A stretch of DNA of 64,000 nt from Synechococcus sp. Nb3U1. GTDB lineage: Bacteria; Cyanobacteriota; Cyanobacteriia; Thermostichales; Thermostichaceae. The notes under the pieces are model-generated. The model was not told the origin of the DNA. It did no database searches and was given only the letters and a program-made list of their open reading frames with translations. Location of the stretch: NCBI RefSeq assembly GCF_021533835.1, contig NZ_JAKFYQ010000002.1:682001-746000 (forward strand). Reading direction: 5' to 3'. Positions 17,840 through 27,144 of this stretch are shown here, piece by piece. Position 1 is the stretch's first letter; each line of letters begins with the position of its first letter. A program made the position numbers and the translations under genes.

Positions 17840-20152
17840 ATGACTGGCTTTTCTCCTATTCCCGAGCCCCTCAGCGATATGACCGGATTATTGGGGGAAA
17901 GCACCGCCGGAGCCGTGGTTTCGCAGGCCAAAGAGCCCATCCCCTTGGGACAGCAGTTGGTACAGGCTGGCCTATTGACCAAGGCTCAGTTGGCCCAAGC
18001 GTTGCGTGAGCAGCAACAAACCCATCTGCGCTTTGGCGAGGTTTGCTTAGAAAAACAGTGGATTTCACCGCAGCAACTGTATCAATTCACCTCCAGCCAA
18101 TCCCTCTGTTTGGGGGAAATTTTAGTGGCCCGTGGGTACCTCGAGTTTGATCAACTGCGCATCGCCCTAGCCCAACAACGACGCTATGGGCGCAAATTGG
18201 GGGAAATCCTGATCTGGAAAGGCTGGATCCAGCCGGCAGCGCTGGAGCAGATCCTGAGCGAACAAGAACAACTGCGGGGTATGTCCGGGGTCAATGCCTG
18301 GCAAGCCCTGAGCCGCTCTCTGCCGGAGGGGTTCGACCAGGTGGAAGCCGCCGAAGTGGATGACTTGGAAGAGCTGGTGGATTTGGACAGCGCCCCCCAG
18401 ATGGGGGATTCCGGACGAGCAGAGTTGGTGGTTCGTGGATCCCTGGCATCTTTGGCGCCTACTCCCGAACCCGTAATCCTGCCGGAGCCAACGGAGATCC
18501 CTTTTTCTGACTTGGAGCTGGAAACGGGCACTCCCACCACCCAGTTGACGGGCTATCGCAACCGCGTCGCCGCTCTAGAACTGGAACTGGAGTTGCAGCA
18601 GCGGGAATGGGATGCCAGCATCCAGCGCATGAATGAGCAGGTGCTGGAATTTCAGCGAGCCTACCAAGAGCGCATTCAAACCCTGGAAAACCGCCTGCAG
18701 CAAGTACAACAGGAACGTTCTGAAGCGGAAGCCGAGTTGGTGCGGGTGCATCAACAGCAGGTGTTTCAGTTGCGAGAACTGCTGGCAGAACGGCAGGCGA
18801 AGTTGCAAAGTCGGCTGGATCAACAATCTCAGCAGGCTAGTGCCCATGCGGCTTTGGTGAGTAGCTATCAGCGGCGCATTCAGGAATTGGAGGCTCAGCA
18901 GGCTAAGTTGCGGCAGGAGCTTGCCCAAGGGGAGGAATCCCAGCAGATCCAGTTGGTGCAGTTGCGGCAGGCGCTAGAAAAAGAACGGGCAGCCCTGGCC
19001 GAACAGCAGCAGCAAGCTCAGCAGCAGGAGATTTTGGTGCAGCAGCTATACCGCAACATCGACGAGCTAGAAGCCAACCTGGCTCAACAGGCAGAAGCTC
19101 ACGCTCAAGAGCGGCAAGCCCTACTGCAACAACATCAGGAGCAAATCAACCAACTGCAGGCCCAACTGGCGGAGCAGCAGCAGGCCAGCCAACAGGCCCA
19201 GCAAGCCCGCCAAGAAGTGGATCATCTGCGCACCCAGCTCCAGAAGCTGAGCCAAACCCTGCAACAGATGCAGCCGTTGCAGCAGCGCTACCAAGCCCTG
19301 ACTCAACAGGTGCAGCCGCTGGTACAAAAGCTGAATCAAGCCAAAGCGCACATCGCCAAATTGGGGGAAGCCCTCCAACGGTCACAAACCTCGCAGCAGC
19401 ACTACCAACAACTGGCTCAAAAACAGCAGGCCCAACTGCAACAGGCACAAGCCACCACCGCCCGTCTGAGCCAGGAGCTATCCGCCATTCAAAAAAAATT
19501 GGCCACCCTTTCAGAGCAGCAGCAACTGGCTCAACAGCTGCGGAATGCCCAGCAGTTGATGCAATCCTATCGCTACAGCTTGGAAACCCTACAACAGGAA
19601 CTCAAGGCGGAGCAGATGCGCAATCGCTTACTGCAAGCCCAACTGGAACGTCAGCAACTGGCTTTGGCTTCCAGAGGGAGCCAAACACCCGCAGTAACGG
19701 TAAACTCTAGCGACGATGGCACTCTACAAATCGATTCGGTGACGGGATCCCTGGTGCTCACCCCCTGGGCCCGGCAACTGTTTATCCGCCTGCGCAAAGC
19801 CGACTTGATCACCCGCCAGCAGGTGCAGGAGGTGCTGGAGCTGTGGCAGCAACAGCGGGGAAAGTTGACGGATATTCTGACCTCCCACTTGGGTTTGCAA
19901 ACGGCCACAATCCGGTTTTTTAGCGATGAAGGGTATGCGGCGCGGTTGGGCGGATGTCGGCGATTGGGAGAATACCTGCAGGCGGCTGGATTGGTGAGTG
20001 CCGAAGATCTGCAACAGGCTCTACAAGTTCATCGTCAAAGTGGCCTGCGTCTGGGGGAAACGCTCGTCCAGCAGGGATTGATCCGGCCCAGCACCGCCAA
20101 CTATTTTGCCCATACCTTTACCCAGGCCCAACAAACCGAGCGCCCTTCCTAG
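17840..20152 (+). CDS. Long coiled-coil protein with MshEN/GspE-N-like repeats at both ends
   Basis: Not a named family that I recognise. The 770 residues show three parts. Residues about 30-150 contain helical repeats of the pattern LGQQLVQAGLLT...LGEILVARGYL...LGEILIWKGWI, the form seen in the N-terminal domain of pilus and type II secretion ATPases (GspE/PilB, MshEN). Residues about 235-620 are an almost unbroken glutamine-rich coiled coil. Residues about 635-765 return to the same repeat type (LGEYLQAAGLVSAEDLQQAL, LGETLVQQGLI). There is no signal peptide or membrane segment, so it is cytosolic. MshEN domains of some ATPases bind cyclic di-GMP, so a scaffold that couples a coiled coil to pilus machinery is possible; this is speculation. 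It is monocistronic and divergent from murE. Confidence 0.75.
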   Translation: MTGFSPIPEPLSDMTGLLGESTAGAVVSQAKEPIPLGQQLVQAGLLTKAQLAQALREQQQTHLRFGEVCLEKQWISPQQLYQFTSSQSLCLGEILVARGYLEFDQLRIALAQQRRYGRKLGEILIWKGWIQPAALEQILSEQEQLRGMSGVNAWQALSRSLPEGFDQVEAAEVDDLEELVDLDSAPQMGDSGRAELVVRGSLASLAPTPEPVILPEPTEIPFSDLELETGTPTTQLTGYRNRVAALELELELQQREWDASIQRMNEQVLEFQRAYQERIQTLENRLQQVQQERSEAEAELVRVHQQQVFQLRELLAERQAKLQSRLDQQSQQASAHAALVSSYQRRIQELEAQQAKLRQELAQGEESQQIQLVQLRQALEKERAALAEQQQQAQQQEILVQQLYRNIDELEANLAQQAEAHAQERQALLQQHQEQINQLQAQLAEQQQASQQAQQARQEVDHLRTQLQKLSQTLQQMQPLQQRYQALTQQVQPLVQKLNQAKAHIAKLGEALQRSQTSQQHYQQLAQKQQAQLQQAQATTARLSQELSAIQKKLATLSEQQQLAQQLRNAQQLMQSYRYSLETLQQELKAEQMRNRLLQAQLERQQLALASRGSQTPAVTVNSSDDGTLQIDSVTGSLVLTPWARQLFIRLRKADLITRQQVQEVLELWQQQRGKLTDILTSHLGLQTATIRFFSDEGYAARLGGCRRLGEYLQAAGLVSAEDLQQALQVHRQSGLRLGETLVQQGLIRPSTANYFAHTFTQAQQTERPS

Positions 20153-20218
20153 AGGTCTTCAAGATTACCCAGATAGCTTGGGCCAGATCTTTTGGGTGTT
20201 TGGATTCGGATACCAGAA

Positions 20219-20325
20219 TACAGCTTTTTCCAGCATTATCTGATATATCGGATTCAGGTCAATCCCTTGCTCCATAAGGTTTTTTGCTGAGTTCAAGAGC
20301 CTGTGTGAAGCCGGAAAAGGCTGTA
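20219..20325 (+). repeat. TA-flanked inverted-repeat element (MITE-like), copy 1
   Basis: Left end TACAGCTTTTTCC and right end GGAAAAGGCTGTA form terminal inverted repeats around about 80 internal bases. The internal part (GATTCAGGTCAATCCCTTGC, then CTCCATAAGGTT) is nearly identical to copies at 50049 and 61531. It lies between the coiled-coil gene and the HEAT gene. No coding capacity of its own. Confidence 0.8.
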
Positions 20326-20328
20326 GCT

Positions 20329-21123
20329 TCAAACCAGATTATCCAGTTGCTCCAGCAGAAAGGACTCTGTCCCGCTAACGCGACCGGGATCCGCCAATTT
20401 TTGCAGAGAAAGCCGCGCATCATCCCGCACCCCCAAGTCCGGATCGCCACTGGCGCTGGCCAACAGGTGTCCTGTCAAGGTTTGGTACAGGGTCTGATCG
20501 GCAGCGGGATCCCCATCCCCAAGGGCCTGTTTCAGCTGTTGCCCCAGGCTCCCCAAGCTCCAGGCACAATTGCCTCGCACGGGTGCAACCGGATCCCCAG
20601 CCAAGCCGCGGCAGAGAGCCATGACAATCTCAGGCAGGGCTGAGCCGGGTAATACTTGTGCTTGGGCCAGTTGTCCGAGGGCACTGGCGGCCCACAGCCG
20701 TACCGCGGTGATATCCCCTGCCAACACTTCGATCAACACCGGGTAAGCGCGGGGATCCCTAGCATTGCCCAATGCCCAAACCAAGCCTTTACGCACATAG
20801 CCGTTCCACTCCCAGCGCAAGCCCTCGATCAACACTTCCACCCCACAAGGTGCGCCAGGCTTTGGCGCACAGGGAGCCGGGTTGCGTCCCAAGGCATAGG
20901 CGGCTCCCACCCGCACCAACGGACAGGGATCCCGTACCAACGCCAACAGATGCCGGATCGCACGAGGTTCTTCAACATCACAGAAGGCGCGCGCCGCCTG
21001 CATCCGCAAATAGGGGTCGCTATCCTCCAGTTGCTGCAGCATCAACTCCACATCCACATCTGGGGGTGGATGTGGTGGCAGTTCGTCCAGCGGTTCTAGG
21101 GGGGAAAAAGCGTCTTCGTACAT
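20329..21123 (-). CDS. HEAT-repeat protein (PBS-lyase HEAT-like)
   Basis: The 264-residue soluble protein consists of about five alpha-helical HEAT repeats: LEDSDPYLRMQAARAFCDV, LVRDPCPLVRVGAAYALG, GYVRKGLVWALGN, DITAVRLWAASALG, and DPVAPVRGNCAWSLGSLG. This is the pattern of the phycobilisome-lyase-like HEAT family (CpcE/CpcF, IaiH, NblB relatives) but also of general scaffold proteins; no phycobiliprotein gene is nearby, so I do not call it a lyase. The last 12 residues include RVSGTES, one copy of a 24-bp coding repeat also present in the gene at 33038. Element copy 1 of the TA-flanked repeat lies right after the stop. Confidence 0.85.
   Translation of the reverse strand: MYEDAFSPLEPLDELPPHPPPDVDVELMLQQLEDSDPYLRMQAARAFCDVEEPRAIRHLLALVRDPCPLVRVGAAYALGRNPAPCAPKPGAPCGVEVLIEGLRWEWNGYVRKGLVWALGNARDPRAYPVLIEVLAGDITAVRLWAASALGQLAQAQVLPGSALPEIVMALCRGLAGDPVAPVRGNCAWSLGSLGQQLKQALGDGDPAADQTLYQTLTGHLLASASGDPDLGVRDDARLSLQKLADPGRVSGTESFLLEQLDNLV
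20362..20382 (-). repeat. Single copy of the (R/P)VSGTES coding repeat
   Basis: On the minus strand CGCGTTAGCGGGACAGAGTCC reads RVSGTES in the frame of the HEAT gene. It differs from the unit of the tandem array at 34022 at two positions and is read in the same phase. Confidence 0.7.
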
Positions 21124-21251
21124 GAAAAGGTGCCTTTGGCAGATGAGGCCGCTGGCAGAGGGGGCAGGAGCGCTAGGCTACGGCGAAGGCCACTAAGAAA
21201 CGCTGTTCCCTAACTAGGAACACCGGAGCGGCCAACCCTTGCTGCCGCCCA

Positions 21252-22016
21252 TCATAAACTGCTGGGATCCCCAGTTTGTTGTTCTTGCGCCTGTTGAGGG
21301 GAGACTACTGCTGGAACCGTGAGCCATTCTTCCCCCTCAATCACCCGTGCAGAGCGAATTACATCTCCCACCTGCACCTTATCCACCCATTCCATCCCTT
21401 CAACGACGTAGCCAAACACGGCGTAACGCCCATCCAAAATCGGCAGGGAGGACAGGCTGATATAAAACTGAGAAGAGGCCGAATCCAGCGGGCTAGAACG
21501 GGCCATAGCCACCGCCCCCGAACGATGGGGCAACACCAACTGGCGCAAAGCGGCGGGATCCTCAATCAAGGTGTTGTAGCGAGGCTGCGGTTCCCCCTGC
21601 ACTTGAATTTCCAGAGGAAGGGTACGCACATGGTTGCCCCCTGGCTCCATTGCCCCTCCTGTGCCATCCCCACGGGGATCCCCACCCTGCACCACAAAGG
21701 GTTGCGGATCTTTCTCCACCCGGTGGAAGGTGAGACCGTTGTAAAAGCCGCGCTGCACCAAATCCACAAACTGGCCGCCGGTGAGAGGGGCAGCCTCTCC
21801 GTGGATCTCGAGGGTCACCTTGCCCAACCCCGCCTGAGCGGTTTGCAGCTCCAATTCCACCACGGCTGTGCCCCGCAGTTGCGGGCGATCGGCATAGGCA
21901 ACCGGGATCCCTTGTTCAGCGGGGGATCCCAGCGGTGGGGTAATGCTCCGACAACCAAGCATGCCGAGACAGAGATGCCCCAGAGCCAAGCCCAATCCCG
22001 CTCTGTTCCCGTTCAT
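21252..22016 (-). CDS. Cyclophilin-type peptidyl-prolyl isomerase, predicted lipoprotein
   Basis: The protein carries a cyclophilin domain (about residues 50-225): GGQFVDLVQRGFYNGLTFHRV, FVVQGGDPRGDGTGG, and SSQFYISLSSLPILDGRYAVFG. It isomerises prolyl peptide bonds, presumably in the periplasm or thylakoid lumen. The N-terminus MNGNRAGLGLALGHLCLGMLGC has the look of a lipoprotein signal ending at Cys22, though the lipobox MLGC is imperfect. An upstream ATG at 22037 is possible, but the ATG at 22016 has GGGAGG about 10 bases before it and puts the signal sequence at the very start. The family member lacks part of the consensus around the active-site Trp, as in many cyanobacterial divergent cyclophilins. 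Confidence 0.85.
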   Translation of the reverse strand: MNGNRAGLGLALGHLCLGMLGCRSITPPLGSPAEQGIPVAYADRPQLRGTAVVELELQTAQAGLGKVTLEIHGEAAPLTGGQFVDLVQRGFYNGLTFHRVEKDPQPFVVQGGDPRGDGTGGAMEPGGNHVRTLPLEIQVQGEPQPRYNTLIEDPAALRQLVLPHRSGAVAMARSSPLDSASSQFYISLSSLPILDGRYAVFGYVVEGMEWVDKVQVGDVIRSARVIEGEEWLTVPAVVSPQQAQEQQTGDPSSL

Positions 22017-22099
22017 ATGTGCGATCTCCCTCCCCAATGTCCGGCTGATTCAGCCGCCCCTATCATCGAGAAACCCCGATTGGGGGCGGATCCCAGCTC

Positions 22100-22885
22100 T
22101 CAAATCCGCTGCGTTAACCCCAATTGCAAGGTGACACTTTGGGCACCATTGCTCACCCCCACACCGTAGGGACTAATGGAGGTGACCCGCCACTCTGCCT
22201 TGACCGCCTGACCCACCGGCACCTGCCGCACCACATTGTCGATCAAAATCAGAGCCTTAGGAGCGCCCGGATCGTGGATCAACCCCACCAGTTTCATCTG
22301 CGGCACCGGTTGGGGCGGGATGATCCGTACTGGCACCGGAGGAGGAGCTGGGGGTGCAGAGGGTGCAGAAGCAACGGGAGAGACAGCCCGGGCTGGGGCA
22401 GATTCTGTGGCGGTAGCAGTGGCCGTTATTGTAGTTGCTGATGGATTTTCCTCAGTGACCTTGGGTAAATCTTCCGGCGTGAACGGGGTTTCGGATTCTT
22501 GCCCCAACAGAGAGGCTGGTGCTGCCAGCAAGGGATCCCTCTCTAAATCGTCCTGCAAATCGTTGGTATCCTCCGCCAAAAAGGGCAATTCCCCCTTGGA
22601 GAAAACCCATGGCTGTGGGCGTAAGGTCACCCAAAAAGCCAGCCCTGCCACACAAGTAGCAGCCAAAGCCATCCCCAGCAACATTCCTCCAGCAGCATGA
22701 GACCGCCGGGAACGCAACGGGGGCCGCGTGCCGAAGTAGGGATACTCCTCAACGTCTGACCCCCCTTCGTCGAGGCTGCGTTCTAGATCGTCGAATAAAT
22801 CATCCAGCAAAGAATCCGCTTGCCTAGCTTGGCCAGACCTCCAGGGGGAACGACGACCCCCGGCTGAAGCATCATACCCAGACAT
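22100..22885 (-). CDS. Single-pass membrane protein with a PilP/GspC-like C-terminal domain
   Basis: The 261-residue product has a charged cytosolic N-terminus (DDLFDDLERSLDEGG), one membrane helix (about residues 68-88, GMLLGMALAATCVAGLAFWV), a Ser/Thr/Ala/Pro-rich linker, and a terminal domain of some 60 residues: MKLVGLIHDPGAPKALILID, then VPVGQAV and a VTSISPYGV strand. That pattern (V-G-hI-hD...ALI..D....VPVGQ) resembles the periplasmic homology region of GspC and PilP, proteins that link the inner membrane platform to the secretin. Similarity is by eye only. ATG 22885 follows GGGAGG by about five bases. Convergent spacing with the neighbours does not force an operon. Confidence 0.6.
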   Translation of the reverse strand: MSGYDASAGGRRSPWRSGQARQADSLLDDLFDDLERSLDEGGSDVEEYPYFGTRPPLRSRRSHAAGGMLLGMALAATCVAGLAFWVTLRPQPWVFSKGELPFLAEDTNDLQDDLERDPLLAAPASLLGQESETPFTPEDLPKVTEENPSATTITATATATESAPARAVSPVASAPSAPPAPPPVPVRIIPPQPVPQMKLVGLIHDPGAPKALILIDNVVRQVPVGQAVKAEWRVTSISPYGVGVSNGAQSVTLQLGLTQRI

Positions 22886-22965
22886 AGAACCTCCCAAACC
22901 GAAACGGCGGGGATCCTGAAGAGTTGAGGCACTCAGCCGCAGCTGCCCTATTCACCCAAAGGCGC

Positions 22966-23901
22966 TCAGAGGAGTCGCATTTCAGGGTACTCAGTCAAAA
23001 GCGCATCTGCCGACAGGGTGTCTCCCTCCAACTGCGGCGTCCACAGCACTTCAACGGCCACAACCCGCTCTGCCGAGAGGGATGCCAACTGCATGAGGCA
23101 CTGCCGCAGCTCCGCCACGGAATTAACTACAGGTAGTGTACTCGAACCAGCTCGATACGCCACTAGAAGCGTAACAACCAGATATTCCCCCACTTCCGGG
23201 ATCCGATTGGCATCTCCTTCTAGCACCGGTTGTGCAGCGCGCTGCAGTTGGTTGTTGCGGTTGCTGAGGCTCTCGATGCTGAACTTGCTGCGCTCTTGTA
23301 AAGAGGCTTGGTAAAAGAGGGATTCGGCACGAGACAGAGGGAACTGGCCGGCTTCGGCGTGGCCATAGGCCCAGTAGTCGCTGTAGCGCATCAGGCTGAG
23401 GCTGACATTCTGCAACAGCTGGCTTAGCCCCTCTGGGGATTGGGTATCCGATTCCAAAGCCAGCATGTCGATGTCTTTCTGCAGTTGCCGGGCACTGGCC
23501 AGCAGGCCCACTTTCACCTGGGCAACAGTCACTTGCGGATCGCGGATGCCGGTGCTGTCTTCTCCCCCTTCCATGTCAGCAGCAGAGTGCAGGGTGCGAA
23601 CCAAGAAGCTACCTGCCCCGATCAACAGCAGCAGGGTAAACAGGCCGCCCCCACCCCCACCCCAGAAAAAGGGCAACAGCAGTGGAAACCCAAAGCCACC
23701 CCCATAGCCACCGCTGGGATACACAGGGGCCGAGCGCGGGCCAATGGAGCGAGGAGCAGAGAAAGTCGGAGCCCGGAAAGAGCCACCCCCTATCCGACCT
23801 CCACTGCGCGCCCAGACGGTGCTCATTGGGGCCAAAGCTAGGATCAACGCCAAAGCCACAGCCAGCATCGGTCGGCAAAAGCGTCCCAGTCGTTTCAACA
23901 T
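22966..23901 (-). CDS. DUF1517 family membrane protein
   Basis: The protein (311 residues from ATG 23901) starts with a signal or membrane segment (MLAVALALILALAPMSTVWA), followed by RSGGRIGGGSF, a Gly/Pro-rich stretch, a second hydrophobic helix (about 90-110, LFTLLLLIGAGSFLV) and a soluble C-terminal domain beginning QVTVAQVKVGLLASARQLQKDI. This is the DUF1517 layout widespread in cyanobacteria and plastids; its function is not established. The frame is open 61 codons further upstream, but that extension overlaps the divergent HAD gene region and has no similarity to the family. The start region is divergent from the HAD hydrolase at 24084. Confidence 0.85.
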   Translation of the reverse strand: MLKRLGRFCRPMLAVALALILALAPMSTVWARSGGRIGGGSFRAPTFSAPRSIGPRSAPVYPSGGYGGGFGFPLLLPFFWGGGGGGLFTLLLLIGAGSFLVRTLHSAADMEGGEDSTGIRDPQVTVAQVKVGLLASARQLQKDIDMLALESDTQSPEGLSQLLQNVSLSLMRYSDYWAYGHAEAGQFPLSRAESLFYQASLQERSKFSIESLSNRNNQLQRAAQPVLEGDANRIPEVGEYLVVTLLVAYRAGSSTLPVVNSVAELRQCLMQLASLSAERVVAVEVLWTPQLEGDTLSADALLTEYPEMRLL

Positions 23902-24083
23902 GTTCACGGTATTTTCATCCCACCAATCTTCTCTAATTGTACGACCTCTCCCCGTCAGGAGCAGGGGAGAGAACCGATCCTGGGTTTTTAGGGATCCGGT
24001 TTGCTCGACCAACCCAACAAACCCAACCGATGAATCCCGCCAGAGCCGTGTTACCGTCTGGGAGGTTGCCAACAGGAGGGGCA

Positions 24084-24965
24084 ATGCAAACCCAGGTAGC
24101 AGTTCAACCCGAGGCTCAGTTCAAGGAACAGCGACAAGAATCCATTCACCCACCGACCCAGCGGCAGATTCGGCTGCTGGTGCTGGATATTGACGGCACG
24201 ATTGCGGGGCGTTCCAACCAGGTTTCTGGGCCAGTGCGGGAGGCGATCCAAAAGGCCAAGGCAGCCGGGGTACGAGTTGCTATTGCCACTGGGCGTATGT
24301 ATCGCTCAGCAGAACGGTTTCACCATGCCATTCAGGCGGATATGCCTTTGTGTAGCTATCAGGGGGCATTGATTCGGGATCCCGCCAGCCAAGAAACCTT
24401 GAAGCACTGGGCCCTGGACTGGGAACTGGCGGAAGATTTGTTGCAAAGATTGCAGGATCACCCGCTGGTGGTACACCTCTACATTGAGGATCAGCTCTAC
24501 CTACGGGAGCTTAGCCCCCTCAGCCAAGCCTATGCCCAGCGCTCCCAGGTGCCCTTTCAGCTGCTCTCCTGCGAACAATGGGGACAACGGCCCACCAAGG
24601 TGCTGGCCATGTCGGAAGATGTCGATTTGATCGACCAATTGCTGGGATCCCTGCGGCAACAGTATTCCCGTGAGCAGCTCTATCTCACCCGTTCGGAGCC
24701 TTTTTTTCTGGAAGCCACCCACCCGGCGGTGAACAAGGGCAATGCCGTTCGCTTTCTAGCGGAGGAGATGCTGGGGTTATCGGCGGATCAGGTGATGGCA
24801 ATTGGGGATAGCGATAACGATATTGAGATGATTCAGTACGCGGGGATCGGGGTGGCGATGGGGAATGCCTCTGCCGCCCTGTTGCCCCATGCCGATTGGG
24901 TCGCCCCTCTGGTGGATCAAGATGGGGTGGCGGCGGCGATTGAGGCATTTATCCTCAGCCCTTAA
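24084..24965 (+). CDS. Cof-type HAD-superfamily sugar-phosphatase-like hydrolase
   Basis: Motif I is LLVLDIDGTI with nucleophile D35 and D37, motif II is AIATGR, and motif IV is AIGDSDNDIEM with the Cof-type sequence GVAMGNA. The central cap (about 110-220) fits the class IIB cap of Cof/YidA-like phosphatases, which dephosphorylate sugar phosphates or nucleotide cofactors. ATG 24084 has AGGAGGGG ending three bases upstream; starts further upstream lack it and add low-complexity sequence. 293 residues, close to the family size plus a 30-residue N-terminal lead. The helicase gene begins 31 bases after its stop, so the two could be co-transcribed. Confidence 0.9.
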   Translation: MQTQVAVQPEAQFKEQRQESIHPPTQRQIRLLVLDIDGTIAGRSNQVSGPVREAIQKAKAAGVRVAIATGRMYRSAERFHHAIQADMPLCSYQGALIRDPASQETLKHWALDWELAEDLLQRLQDHPLVVHLYIEDQLYLRELSPLSQAYAQRSQVPFQLLSCEQWGQRPTKVLAMSEDVDLIDQLLGSLRQQYSREQLYLTRSEPFFLEATHPAVNKGNAVRFLAEEMLGLSADQVMAIGDSDNDIEMIQYAGIGVAMGNASAALLPHADWVAPLVDQDGVAAAIEAFILSP

Positions 24966-24996
24966 CTTAAGTTGCGAGTTCTACTGGGATCCATCA

Positions 24997-27144
24997 ATGG
25001 TTGGTTTGGCTTCTCCCCCCTTTCCACAGCCGATCCTACGCCCAGCCCAGCAGCAGGCGTTGGCCTACCAATCTGGCGCGCTGGGGATTGCCGCCGTGCC
25101 TGGCAGCGGCAAAACCTTCATCCTGGAGCTGCTGATCTCAGATTTGATCCTCAATCGTGGCATCCCACCGGAGCGGATCGGGGTGTTCACCTACATGCGC
25201 TCAGCCCGGGGCAATTTGATCAGCCGCATCAACCAGCGTTTGCAGCAGGCGGGCTACCTGAACCGCTTTACCCAAGCCTTCACGTTGCATTCTCTGTCGT
25301 TGCGGGTGTTGCGAGAGGCCCCGGGGGAGGAACTGTCCATTTTGGAGCAGTACGAGCGGGATCGCCTCCTCAGCCGCTTATGTCGCGCTTGGCTCACCCA
25401 CCATACCCAGTTTTGGGATCCCCTCATCCCCACCGACGATAACCCGCAAAAGGTGGCCCAAAACCGGGCCCGTTTCCGGCAGAGTTTTCAGCAGATGGTG
25501 CAGGCGGTGATCAGCACGGCCAAAAATCTGCGTCTCGCCCCAGGAGGGATCCCATCCGACACCCAAGGGTACCTGGCTTGGGCCGCTCCCATCTATGCCA
25601 GCTATCAGGCAGAGTTGCAGCGGCTGGGCAAACTGGACTACGACGATCTGGGCTGGCAGGCGGTGGAGCTGATCGATCGTAGCCCGGAGGTGCGGGCACA
25701 GGTACAGGACTGGTACGACTATCTGTTTGAAGACGAAGCCCAGGATAGCTCTCCGCTCCAGGAAGATCTGCTGCGGTTGCTCAGCCAGCGCACTGGCAAT
25801 TTGATCCGGGTTGGGGATCCCAACCAGAGCATTATGGGCACCTTCACCACCGCTGAGCCCCGCCTGTTTCGCGCCTTTTGTCGGGCTAGTCCACAGGTGA
25901 TTTTGCAAGAGTCCAGCCGCAGTGCCCCCCAGATCCTTGCTTTGGCCAACCGTCTTGTGGATTGGGTGAATCGGGAGCACCCCCTCACCCCTCTGCGCAC
26001 CGCCCTTGCCCCCCAGCACATTCAACTGGCCTCCTCCGGTGGTCAAAACCCTCCGGCGAGTGAGGGTCAGGTGGAGTTCCAATCGATACGGGGATCCCCG
26101 GATGAGGAATTGCAACAGGTAGTGCTGCAAGCCATTCAAGCTACGCAAGCCTTCCCCGAGCATACCGTTGTCATTCTGGTGACCACCAACGAGATGGGGG
26201 GCAAAGCCCTCAGCTACCTGCAGGAGATGGGGGCCGAGCGGGTGGTGGATCTGTTGCGCAATAATCCCAGCCAGCGACGGGTGCTGCTGCAGTTGAAGGG
26301 GGTGATCGATTTGTTCGCGGTGCCCACGGCTCCCATGCGCTTGGCGGCGGCGGTGGAGTATCTGGCGGATTGGGCCGGGATCCCGCGGGCTGATCTGGAG
26401 CCGATGTTGAACTGGATCCGCGCTTCACTACCGGAGCGCTTGTTGTTTCCCTATTTTGGCGAGGATCCCTCCCTCCCTTATGGGCCAAAACTCGCGACCC
26501 TGCTGCGGACCCTTGCCGGTTGGCTGCGGGCGGGCCGTTCCCCTTGGACGGAGGTTCTAAATCTGGTCATCCAAAGCCTCTATCGCAAGCCAGAAGAATT
26601 GTTTGTCGGGCGCTACGTCATCGATCAGTTGGAGCAGGTGCTGGGATCCCTGCCGGAAACCGATTGGCAGGAGATCGCCCAGGAGTTCCAGGTGATTCTG
26701 GATCACCGCCTCAACAACCTGCCTTCTGAAATCCTCGCCTTCAACCCAGAACCGGGCAGCATTACCGTCACCACCCTGCACCGCTCCAAAGGGTTGGAAT
26801 GGGATCAGGTCTTCATCCCGCAACTGTCGGCTTACGAGTTCCCGACCCATTACAGGGATCGCCGCTTCGGGTTGGCCTTTTTGGAGGATGTAGATATGCA
26901 GGCCGAGGCGCTGGCACAGTTGCGACAGCTCAACCCCAAAGGCAGTTGGGAGCTGCAGGCGGACTCCGCCACCGAACAAGCCTTTCTGGATTTGGCGGCA
27001 GAGCGGTTGCGGCTGTTGTATGTGGGCATCACCCGCAGCAAGCGGCGGCTTACTCTCTCGGTTTCCAGTCAGTCGCGCTTCGGCAGTGAGCAAAGTTCTT
27101 CTCTGCTGTTTCGAGTGCTGAATCCTAAGCCGACGGCTGGGTAA
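24997..27144 (+). CDS. UvrD/Rep-type superfamily 1 DNA helicase
   Basis: The 715-residue protein has the SF1A motifs in order: Q-like start LRPAQQQAL, motif I AVPGSGKTF (33-41), motif Ia (GVFTYMRSARGN), motif II FEDEAQD, motif III RVGDPNQSIMGTF, motif IV region (QESSRSAPQILALANRLV), motif V TLHRSKGLEWDQVF and motif VI LLYVGITRSKRRL. It is thus a 3'-5' DNA translocase of the UvrD/PcrA/Rep group, but the body is divergent and lacks the usual length of UvrD; a cyanobacterial ATP-dependent helicase clade is likely. The frame extends upstream into the HAD gene; ATG 24997 is the first start outside it. It may act in repair or replication restart. Confidence 0.9.
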   Translation: MVGLASPPFPQPILRPAQQQALAYQSGALGIAAVPGSGKTFILELLISDLILNRGIPPERIGVFTYMRSARGNLISRINQRLQQAGYLNRFTQAFTLHSLSLRVLREAPGEELSILEQYERDRLLSRLCRAWLTHHTQFWDPLIPTDDNPQKVAQNRARFRQSFQQMVQAVISTAKNLRLAPGGIPSDTQGYLAWAAPIYASYQAELQRLGKLDYDDLGWQAVELIDRSPEVRAQVQDWYDYLFEDEAQDSSPLQEDLLRLLSQRTGNLIRVGDPNQSIMGTFTTAEPRLFRAFCRASPQVILQESSRSAPQILALANRLVDWVNREHPLTPLRTALAPQHIQLASSGGQNPPASEGQVEFQSIRGSPDEELQQVVLQAIQATQAFPEHTVVILVTTNEMGGKALSYLQEMGAERVVDLLRNNPSQRRVLLQLKGVIDLFAVPTAPMRLAAAVEYLADWAGIPRADLEPMLNWIRASLPERLLFPYFGEDPSLPYGPKLATLLRTLAGWLRAGRSPWTEVLNLVIQSLYRKPEELFVGRYVIDQLEQVLGSLPETDWQEIAQEFQVILDHRLNNLPSEILAFNPEPGSITVTTLHRSKGLEWDQVFIPQLSAYEFPTHYRDRRFGLAFLEDVDMQAEALAQLRQLNPKGSWELQADSATEQAFLDLAAERLRLLYVGITRSKRRLTLSVSSQSRFGSEQSSSLLFRVLNPKPTAG

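Noticed and set aside
20329..21123. Phycobilin lyase for the HEAT gene
   Set aside because: The HEAT pattern alone does not show lyase activity and no phycobiliprotein or partner lyase gene is in the window.
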